Origin: Reyranella sp.
Lineage (GTDB): Bacteria; Pseudomonadota; Alphaproteobacteria; Reyranellales; Reyranellaceae
Direction of reading: 5' to 3'
DNA length: 6,569 bases
NCBI GenBank assembly: GCA_030679805.1
Contig: JAUXST010000017.1
Location: forward strand, 1 to 6,569
Shown: positions 1 to 6,569 of the stretch, in pieces
How positions within the stretch are numbered: the first letter of the stretch is position 1
Layout of the letters: each line of letters begins with the position of its first letter
Notes under the pieces: generated by a model
The model's database searches: none
What the model was told of the DNA's origin: nothing
What the model saw: the letters and a program-made list of their open reading frames with translations, nothing else
Program-made: the position numbers and the translations under genes

Positions 1-1
1 C

Positions 2-211
2 GCGCTGCGTCGACAGGGGATCACCGTCGAGCAGGACTATCGCGGCAATGTGTTGCGTCGCCTGCAGCGGGCCAACAAGCTCAAGGCCCGAGCCGCGATC
101 ATCATCGGCGAAGTCGAACTGGCCAGGGGCGTGGCGCAGCTCAAGGATTTCGACACCGGCGAGCAGCGCGAAGTGGCGCTGGACGCCCTTGCCAGCGCAT
201 TGAAGGGCTGA
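2..211 (+). CDS. hisS: Histidyl-tRNA synthetase, C-terminal fragment
   Basis: This is the last 69 codons of histidyl-tRNA synthetase; the rest lies upstream of the window. The enzyme is cytoplasmic and joins histidine to tRNA-His using ATP. The visible part is the anticodon-binding domain, an alpha/beta fold shared by class IIa synthetases. Recognisable stretches are the DYRG near the window start, the RANKL segment (fragment residues 23-27), IIIGEVELARG (residues 33-43) and DTGEQREV (residues 51-58) near the end, all in the order seen in bacterial HisS. The catalytic core and the HisA motif are not visible, so the call rests on the C-terminal domain alone, although this match is strong. The TGA stop lies 5 bp before the prfA start, and the probable prfA ribosome binding site is inside the last hisS codons. 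This suggests co-transcription, possibly with translational coupling. Confidence 0.9.
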   Translation, partial: ALRRQGITVEQDYRGNVLRRLQRANKLKARAAIIIGEVELARGVAQLKDFDTGEQREVALDALASALKG

Positions 212-216
212 ACGCC

Positions 217-1281
217 GTGTCGCTTTTGCTCAAGCTCAATCAGATCGTGACTCGTCACGCCGAACTGCAGGCCGCCCTTTCCGCCGGCACGCTCGACTCG
301 CAGAAGTTCGTCGCCGCATCGAAGGAATATGCCGATCTCGGCCCGCTCGTCGAGGCGGTGAACGAATGGCACAAGGCCGAACAGGAACTGAAGGACGCCG
401 AGGCGATGGCGGCCGATCCCGACATGAAGGCGATCGCCGAGGAAGAGGCGGCGACGCTGCGCCAGCGCCTGCCTGAACTCGAGCGGACGGTGAAGCGCAT
501 GCTGCTGCCCAAGGATGCGGCCGACGAGAAGAACGCCATCCTGGAAATCCGCGCCGGCACCGGCGGCGACGAGGCCGCCCTGTTCGCGGCCGATCTCTTT
601 CGCATGTATCAGCGCTATGCCGCCGAGCACGGCTGGAAGTTCGAGATCATGGAGCTCTCCGACACCGGCATCGGCGGCTACAAGGAGGCGATTGCGACCG
701 TGACCGGCCGCAATGTGTTCGCCCGCCTGAAGTTCGAATCGGGCGTGCATCGCGTGCAGCGGGTGCCGGCCACCGAAGGTTCGGGTCGCATCCATACGTC
801 GGCGGCGACGGTCGCGGTGCTGCCGGAAGCCGAGGAATTCGACATCAAGATCGATGAAAAGGACCTCAGGATCGACGTTTTCCGCTCCTCCGGTCCGGGC
901 GGACAATCGGTCAACACCACCGATTCGGCGGTGCGCATCACCCACATCCCCACCAATACTGTCGTTAGCCAGCAGGACGAGAAAAGCCAGCACAAGAACA
1001 AGGCCAAGGCGATGAAGATCCTGCGCGCCAGGCTGTACGACGCCGAGCGCCAGCGCCGCGACGACATTCGCTCGGCCGATCGCAAGGGCCAGGTCGGCAG
1101 CGGCGATCGCAGCGAACGCATCCGCACCTACAATTTTCCCCAGAGCCGGGTCACCGATCACCGCATCAACCTTACGCTCTACAAGCTCGACGAAGTGCTC
1201 GAGGGACGTGGATTGGACGAGCTGATCGATGCGCTGACGGCCGACGACGAGGCCAGTCGTCTGGCGGAGCTGGCGGCCTAG
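217..1281 (+). CDS. prfA: Peptide chain release factor 1 (RF1)
   Basis: RF1 recognises UAA and UAG in the ribosomal A site and triggers release of the finished peptide. The 354-residue product is close to the usual RF1 length (about 360). Seen in the sequence: an N-terminal helical domain (about 1-110); the core with AGTGGDEA (113-120); the stop-codon tripeptide PAT at 184-186 in the context RVPATEGSGRIHTS, which marks RF1 rather than RF2 (RF2 carries SPF); and the catalytic GGQ at 228-230 followed by SVNTTDSAVRITHIPT. Gln230 (codon at 904-906) is the expected methylation site for PrmC, encoded just downstream. The conserved DEKSQHKNKAKA segment follows. The GTG start at 217 is supported by GAAGGG at 202-207, nine bases upstream, and by the MSLLLKLNQIVTRHAEL N-terminus, typical of the family. 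The TAG stop at 1279-1281 directly touches the prmC start codon. Nothing is truncated or missing. Confidence 0.97.
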   Translation: MSLLLKLNQIVTRHAELQAALSAGTLDSQKFVAASKEYADLGPLVEAVNEWHKAEQELKDAEAMAADPDMKAIAEEEAATLRQRLPELERTVKRMLLPKDAADEKNAILEIRAGTGGDEAALFAADLFRMYQRYAAEHGWKFEIMELSDTGIGGYKEAIATVTGRNVFARLKFESGVHRVQRVPATEGSGRIHTSAATVAVLPEAEEFDIKIDEKDLRIDVFRSSGPGGQSVNTTDSAVRITHIPTNTVVSQQDEKSQHKNKAKAMKILRARLYDAERQRRDDIRSADRKGQVGSGDRSERIRTYNFPQSRVTDHRINLTLYKLDEVLEGRGLDELIDALTADDEASRLAELAA

Positions 1282-2154
1282 TTGAGGGCGGCGGCCGCGA
1301 GCTACGACGCATTGCTCCGAGATGCCGCGGTCGCGCTGACCGCGGCCGGCATCGACAATGCGCGCTTCGAGGCGCGCCTGCTGCTGGCGCATGCAGCAGG
1401 CGTCACGATCGAGTGGCTGATCGCGCACGGCGGCGATGCGGCGCCGCCCGTCGTGGCCGAGACCTTGCGCGAGTTCACCGCGCGCCGAGTCAGGCGCGAG
1501 CCGATGGCCTATATCCTGGGCGAGCGCGAATTCTGGGGCCTGCCGTTCAAGGTCTCGCCCGTCGTTCTCGTGCCCCGGCCCGACAGCGAGACGCTGATCG
1601 AGGCGGCGCTGGCGTTGATGCCGAGCCGGACGGCGCCGTGGCGCATTGCCGACCTCGGCGTCGGGTCGGGCTGCCTGCTGCTCACCCTCTTGCGGGAATT
1701 TCCCAACGCGCGTGGCGTCGGCATGGACGCTTCGGCGGCGGCGTTGGCGGTGACCCAGGCCAACGCGGAGGCCTTGGGGGTCGCGGCGCGGCTGCGGCTG
1801 GTCGAGGCGGATTGGCGACAGCCGGTCTGGGCCGAGCGGCTGGGAGGCCCCTTCGATCTGCTGGTTTCCAATCCGCCCTATATCGAGACGGCGGCAATCG
1901 CCGGATTGATGCCCGATGTTGCGCGCTTCGAGCCCCATCTGGCCCTTGATGGCGGCCCGGACGGCCTTGTGGCCTATCGGGCCATCGCCGAGGCGGCTGC
2001 CGGGCTGGTGGTTCCGGGCGGCCAGGTCCTGATCGAGGCCGGAGAGGGACAAGCCCCTGAAATATCGGCACTTTTATTGACGGCCGGGTTGCGTCCGGGG
2101 CATCCTTGGAAGGATCTCGGCGGGATCGACCGTATTGTCCCGGCAACGCATTAA
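1282..2154 (+). CDS. prmC: Release factor glutamine methyltransferase PrmC
   Basis: PrmC (HemK) transfers a methyl group from S-adenosylmethionine to the side-chain amide of the Gln in the release-factor GGQ motif, which improves peptide release. The product has 290 residues (the E. coli enzyme has 277). Seen: an N-terminal helical substrate-binding domain (about 1-85) with AGIDNARFEARLLLAH; the PRPDSETL motif at 99-106; the SAM-binding glycine loop DLGVGSG at 124-130, where the more common Thr is Val; and the catalytic NPPY at 197-200 that holds the target amide, within LLVSNPPYIE. A C-terminal GGQVLIEAGEGQ segment follows. The start is TTG at 1282, immediately after the prfA stop with no gap; a GGAG at 1266-1269 lies 12 bases upstream. 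No ATG gives a full N-terminal domain, so the weak start codon is likely real. The arrangement implies coupling to prfA translation and low output. Confidence 0.95.
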   Translation: MRAAAASYDALLRDAAVALTAAGIDNARFEARLLLAHAAGVTIEWLIAHGGDAAPPVVAETLREFTARRVRREPMAYILGEREFWGLPFKVSPVVLVPRPDSETLIEAALALMPSRTAPWRIADLGVGSGCLLLTLLREFPNARGVGMDASAAALAVTQANAEALGVAARLRLVEADWRQPVWAERLGGPFDLLVSNPPYIETAAIAGLMPDVARFEPHLALDGGPDGLVAYRAIAEAAAGLVVPGGQVLIEAGEGQAPEISALLLTAGLRPGHPWKDLGGIDRIVPATH

Positions 2155-2332
2155 GCAGTTGGCAAGGGAGGGGAATAGGGCTAACTTGCGAATTGTCCCT
2201 TAGGGGGCTTAGCCTGAGCCGATCGATGGCGACGGGCAAATATATCCCTCTGATATTGAGCCGTGACGGCGCCCATGAAGGGCAGAGGGTCGCAAACAAC
2301 AACCCGTCCGGCGTACAACTGGCCCAAGGTTA
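2155..2332 (+). other. Intergenic gap between prmC and DUF4167 gene
   Basis: This 178 bp gap holds no credible coding sequence and no promoter I would defend. The only AT-rich patch, around 2238-2257 (AAATATAT and GATATT), could serve as a -10 region, but no matching -35 is found at a good distance. A perfect 7-bp inverted repeat, CCCTCTG at 2246-2252 and CAGAGGG at 2283-2289, frames a short inner GCCC/GGGC hairpin (2271-2274 with 2280-2283, sharing one base with the outer repeat). It may form a structured leader for the downstream gene, but such repeats are expected by chance in GC-rich DNA. There is no T-run, so transcription may simply read through from prmC. Confidence 0.4.
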
Positions 2333-2932
2333 ATGAGACCAAATAATCGTCAGCGATCGCGCGGCGGTCGCAATGGTGGCGGCGGTGGCGGAGGCGGTGG
2401 TGGCAGCCACAGCCATCACAAGCAGCATCACAATCCCAATCGCCCGCCCAATCGAAATCAGATGTTCGACAGCAGCGGCCCCGACGTCCGGGTTCGCGGC
2501 AATGCCCATCAGGTCTTCGACAAGTATCAGGCGCTTGCCCGGGAGGCGGCGGCTTCGGGCGACCGAATCCAGGCCGAAGCCTATTGGCAGTATGCCGACC
2601 ACTATTTCCGCATGATCCAGACCATGGGCGGTTTCGGTCAGCGCAATAACGTGGGTTATGGCGACGAAGAGGGCGGTCAGCAGAACCCGCAGCAGCAGGG
2701 ACAGCCCGGCGGCGGAGGCCAACAGGCCGGCCCGCCGCCCAGCAACGCCAACGGCCATGCTCCCGGCGAACGCATGGGCGGCCGGGGCGATGACCTCAAC
2801 GACGCCGAACCCGGCCTCGGCGGTGTTGCCTTCCTGCAGAATGGGCGCAGCGCCTCGTCGGAGGAGGATCCCGCGGCCGAGGATCAGCCCGAGGTTCCGG
2901 TCTTCACACCCCCGGCCAGCCGGCGCGGCTGA
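2333..2932 (+). CDS. DUF4167 domain protein, function unknown
   Basis: The 199-residue product belongs to the DUF4167 family, found mainly in Alphaproteobacteria and often beside prfA-prmC and clpB. The diagnostic region is residues 44-96: MFDSSGPDVRVRGNAHQVFDKY, then LAREAAASGDRIQAEAYWQYADHYFRMIQ, which is predicted to be helical and hairpin-like. Before it is a basic low-complexity N-terminus: RQRSRGGRN (6-14), ten consecutive glycines (15-24) and a His-rich SHSHHKQHH (25-33). After residue 100 the chain is likely disordered and rich in Gly, Gln and Pro, ending acidic (EEDPAAEDQPE, 177-187). There is no signal peptide or membrane segment, so it is probably cytosolic. The RGG-like basic tail could contact nucleic acid; this is inference from composition only. 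The ATG at 2333 follows AAGG (2326-2329) with only 3 bases between, a short spacing. A strong terminator follows the gene. The family assignment is firm; the function is unknown. Confidence 0.9.
   Translation: MRPNNRQRSRGGRNGGGGGGGGGGSHSHHKQHHNPNRPPNRNQMFDSSGPDVRVRGNAHQVFDKYQALAREAAASGDRIQAEAYWQYADHYFRMIQTMGGFGQRNNVGYGDEEGGQQNPQQQGQPGGGGQQAGPPPSNANGHAPGERMGGRGDDLNDAEPGLGGVAFLQNGRSASSEEDPAAEDQPEVPVFTPPASRRG
2375..2404 (+). repeat. GGN microsatellite coding for ten glycines
   Basis: Thirty bases made only of GGT, GGC and GGA codons encode Gly15-Gly24 of the DUF4167 protein. The codons are mixed rather than identical, which lowers but does not remove the risk of replication slippage. Changes by whole triplets would alter the linker length without breaking the frame. 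Low-complexity stretches at the N-terminus are common in this family, so the tract itself is not a sign of damage. Confidence 0.8.
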
Positions 2933-2959
2933 TCGCCGATCCGGACCAGAATTCAGGAA

Positions 2960-2990
2960 CACCCGAGGGCGCCCGCCCTCGGGTGTTTTT
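2960..2990 (+). terminator. Intrinsic terminator after the DUF4167 gene
   Basis: A perfect 11-bp stem is formed by CACCCGAGGGC (2960-2970) and GCCCTCGGGTG (2975-2985) with a 4-base loop, followed directly by TTTTT (2986-2990). It begins 27 bases after the DUF4167 stop and is a textbook rho-independent terminator for the + strand. It ends the hisS-prfA-prmC-DUF4167 transcript and separates it from the convergent DUF4337 gene, whose stop is at 2999. On the minus strand the stem is followed by only two T's, so it is probably a weaker stop in that direction. Confidence 0.93.
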
Positions 2991-2998
2991 CGTTGTCC

Positions 2999-3559
2999 CT
3001 AGATGTGGAGCAAGTTGGGGGCCAGGAACCCCAGCAGCGTAAAGCCGATGCCCACCGCGCCCAGGCCGAAGGAGACGAAGGTGAGCCAGGCCACAGCGGT
3101 CAGAGCCGCGGCACCCGCCAGCACGATCGCCAGCTGGAAGCACGCCGAGCCGTACTCGAACATGTGGTAGGCGGCGAGGGAGCGGTCGCGGTGCGCCTCC
3201 TTGGCCTTGGCCTTGGCCATGAGTTCCTTGCGCCCTTCGTTGGTCTCGGGCTCCGACTCGTAACGCTGGGCGGTACGCCGCCATTGCTCGGCCTGGGCTT
3301 TCAGGGCGGGCGGCATGGTCGCGGGATTGTCCTTGAATTGAGCCTCGGCGCCCTCGGCCGCGGTCCGCATCGTGGTCTGGCGGATCGTCTTGGCCTGGAA
3401 GAACGACCAGAGATTGGAGGCGTCGATATGGTCGGACAGGCCATGTGTCTGGGAACTCTTGCCGGCCATTTCGGAGATCGCCAGCAACGCCGCGAGCAGG
3501 GCGACCAGAAGCGCTATTTTCTTGTTCTGAGTGTCGACGTGACCGTGTCCGCCAGACAT
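2999..3559 (-). CDS. DUF4337 family membrane protein
   Basis: The 186-residue product matches the DUF4337 family of small membrane proteins of unknown function. Seen: a short polar, His-containing N-terminus (MSGGHGHVDTQNKK); a first membrane helix at about 14-31 (IALLVALLAALLAISEMA); the family-typical SNLWSFFQAKTIRQTTMR at about 48-65; a long charged helical middle (about 66-130), probably in the cytoplasm or periplasm and possibly a coiled coil; then two closely spaced hydrophobic helices at about 138-158 and 160-182, ending shortly after in NLLHI. No catalytic motif is visible. The ATG (3557-3559, complement) has a good ribosome binding site, GGGAG at 3567-3571, seven bases upstream. The gene is convergent with DUF4167 and divergent from clpB, so it forms its own single-gene unit. 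Family membership is well supported from the tryptophan-rich motif and topology; the role is unknown. Confidence 0.85.
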   Translation of the reverse strand: MSGGHGHVDTQNKKIALLVALLAALLAISEMAGKSSQTHGLSDHIDASNLWSFFQAKTIRQTTMRTAAEGAEAQFKDNPATMPPALKAQAEQWRRTAQRYESEPETNEGRKELMAKAKAKEAHRDRSLAAYHMFEYGSACFQLAIVLAGAAALTAVAWLTFVSFGLGAVGIGFTLLGFLAPNLLHI

Positions 3560-3580
3560 TGCTTTTCTCCCTGTCTCTTT

Positions 3581-3590
3581 GATCTAGATC
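3581..3590. promoter_or_regulatory. Palindrome GATCTAGATC before DUF4337 gene
   Basis: A perfect 10-bp palindrome lies 21 bases upstream of the DUF4337 start codon, between that gene and the divergent clpB. Its position in the probable leader would suit a small operator, but the symmetry stops at 10 bp and no second copy is visible in this intergenic region. It may be chance. Confidence 0.2.
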
Positions 3591-3603
3591 GTGTCGGTGC
3601 GCC

Positions 3604-3632
3604 TTCATAGACCGGCATAGTTGCAACGAAAA
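3604..3632 (-). promoter_or_regulatory. Possible weak promoter for DUF4337 gene
   Basis: Read on the minus strand, TTTTCG (complement of 3627-3632) and TATGAA (complement of 3604-3609) are separated by 17 bases and lie about 45 bases upstream of the DUF4337 ATG. The -10 matches the housekeeping consensus at 4 of 6 positions and the -35 at 3 of 6. This is the best candidate seen on that strand but it is weak. Confidence 0.22.
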
Positions 3633-3651
3633 GCCGCGCCTGCGATCCGGT

Positions 3652-3679
3652 CTTGTACCCACGCGATCCCTTCCCATAT
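3652..3679 (+). promoter_or_regulatory. Heat-shock (RpoH, sigma-32) promoter of clpB
   Basis: The -35 element CTTG (3652-3655, followed by TAC) and the -10 element CCCATAT (3673-3679) are separated by 17 bases from the end of CTTG. This fits the RpoH consensus in which CTTG is followed after about 17-18 bases by a C-rich CCCATNT-type -10. The expected transcription start is near 3685-3687, giving a leader of about 70 bases before the clpB ATG. ClpB is a classical RpoH regulon member, so site and gene agree. The elements are seen; the promoter activity is inferred. No CIRCE-like HrcA operator was found here. Confidence 0.75.
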
Positions 3680-3711
3680 CGGTCGCGGGATGCCCGGATA
3701 GGGGTCCGCTC

Positions 3712-3740
3712 TTTCGCCCGCCGCATGCCGGGGGCGCAAA
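3712..3740 (+). promoter_or_regulatory. Leader hairpin just before the clpB ribosome binding site
   Basis: In the predicted clpB leader, CGCCC (3715-3719) pairs with GGGCG (3732-3736). Three inner pairs (CCG 3721-3723 with CGG 3729-3731, G3720 bulged) extend it inward. TTT (3712-3714) can pair with AAA (3738-3740) across a bulged C. The structure ends two bases before the AAAGGG ribosome binding site (3743-3748). It does not cover that site itself, so an RNA thermometer role is only a possibility. Confidence 0.3.
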
Positions 3741-3755
3741 TGAAAGGGTAGAGTG

Positions 3756-6362
<2,607 letters not shown>

Positions 6363-6377
6363 GCCGCTGCCAGGATG

Positions 6378-6406
6378 GGCGACTAAACGCTAGTCGCCTT
6401 CGGCGA
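6378..6406 (+). terminator. Overlapping hairpins after clpB, possible terminator
   Basis: GGCGACTA (6378-6385) and TAGTCGCC (6391-6398) form a perfect 8-bp stem with a 5-base loop, starting 15 bases after the clpB stop. The right arm also begins a second stem, TCGCC (6394-6398) with GGCGA (6402-6406), so the two hairpins exclude each other. No T-run follows, hence this is not a standard intrinsic terminator; it may protect the mRNA 3' end or act with Rho. Confidence 0.4.
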
Positions 6407-6416
6407 TCTTGAGCAC

Positions 6417-6569
6417 TAGTGTCGTTTTACTGAGATTATGACTCCTTCACGGGGTAGGCACGCCGCAGTTTCGCGCGCGCCTTCTCGGTGGTGAAGAGCC
6501 ATTCGATCTTGGCGCCTTGGTCGTTTCGCGACTGCTCCCAGGCGGCGACCTCGGCTGTGATGGTGGCCT
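6417..6569 (-). mobile_element. IS630-family insertion sequence, right part
   Basis: The element enters at about 6417 and continues past the window edge. Its identity comes from the transposase tail encoded inside it. IS630 elements insert at TA, often inside CTAG; CTAG occurs at 6416-6419, so the TA at 6417-6418 is the likely boundary and the bases after it (GTGTCGTTTTACTGAG) would be the terminal repeat. The other end is not visible, so neither the inverted repeat nor the target duplication can be confirmed. Insertion is about 55 bases after the clpB stop, leaving clpB intact. Confidence 0.7.
6436..6569 (-). CDS. IS630-family transposase, C-terminal fragment
   Basis: On the minus strand the last 43 codons of an open frame end in TAA (complement of 6436-6438); the 5' part lies outside the window. 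The peptide includes ITAEVAAWEQSRNDQGAKIE followed by WLFTTEKARAKLRRAYP, the pattern seen at the C-terminus of IS630/Tc1-mariner DDE transposases (EVAAWxxxRN, then W-FTT-AR-KL-R-YP). The catalytic DDE residues lie upstream, beyond the window, so activity cannot be judged. The visible part has no stop or frameshift. The gene points towards clpB, so it would not be read from the clpB promoter. Confidence 0.85.
   Translation of the reverse strand, partial: ATITAEVAAWEQSRNDQGAKIEWLFTTEKARAKLRRAYPVKES

Noticed and set aside
37..2052. A 671-codon open frame on the minus strand across hisS, prfA and prmC
   Set aside because: It is antisense to three well-recognised genes. Its protein is Arg/Gln/Gly/Leu-rich with no family resemblance, as expected when GC-rich codon bias removes stops from the opposite frame.
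2164..2201. AAGGGA/TCCCTT inverted repeat after prmC as a terminator
   Set aside because: The stem is only 6 bp with a loop of about 26 bases and no T-run follows, so it is not a credible intrinsic terminator.
2106..2333. A 75-codon frame from the end of prmC to the DUF4167 start
   Set aside because: It starts inside prmC, has no clear ribosome binding site or family resemblance, and fills the gap only because stops are rare. Its stop overlapping the DUF4167 ATG (TAATG) looks like coupling but is not supported by a real protein.
3740..3751. A three-codon frame ATG-AAA-GGG-TAG just before clpB
   Set aside because: It contains the clpB ribosome binding site itself and has no good site of its own, so a leader-peptide role is unlikely.
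3560..3755. CIRCE (HrcA) operator in the clpB upstream region
   Set aside because: No long spaced inverted repeat of the TTAGCACTC-type is present; the RpoH-like elements explain heat control better.

Overview
The window is a 6.6 kb piece of GC-rich chromosome that looks alphaproteobacterial. Three things point there: the gene order hisS-prfA-prmC-DUF4167-clpB, which I recall as a recurring alphaproteobacterial arrangement; the DUF4167 protein, which is typical of that class; and an RpoH-type promoter before clpB. I cannot name a genus. No rRNA, tRNA, CRISPR array or phage genes were seen.

Layout. Bases 1-211 hold the 3' end of hisS (histidyl-tRNA synthetase). After 5 bp comes prfA (217-1281, peptide chain release factor 1, GTG start). 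It is abutted with no gap by prmC (1282-2154, TTG start), the methyltransferase that modifies the GGQ glutamine of release factors. After a 178 bp gap comes a DUF4167 gene (2333-2932), closed by a strong intrinsic terminator (2960-2990). All of these lie on the + strand and form a translation-related block. A DUF4337 membrane-protein gene (2999-3559) lies on the minus strand, convergent with DUF4167 and divergent from the next gene. clpB (start 3756, end 6362) encodes the full-length ClpB disaggregase and has its own heat-shock-like promoter (3652-3679) in the divergent intergenic region. Downstream of clpB are two overlapping hairpins (6378-6406), then the right-hand part of an IS630-family insertion sequence: the last 43 codons of a transposase on the minus strand, running off the window edge.

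How the genes work together. HisRS charges tRNA-His. RF1 ends translation at UAA/UAG, and PrmC methylates RF1 at Gln230 in this protein, so enzyme and substrate are made from one transcript. The DUF4167 product is of unknown function; its N-terminus is basic and rich in Gly and His, which could suit RNA or ribosome contact, but this is only inference. ClpB works with DnaK to dissolve aggregated protein after stress and is likely induced separately by RpoH.

I looked for a novel system and do not see one. This is mostly a conserved housekeeping region. The points worth following up are the RpoH promoter and structured leader of clpB, the DUF4337 gene placed between DUF4167 and clpB, the low-complexity DUF4167 N-terminus, and the IS630 copy that ends close to the clpB terminator.
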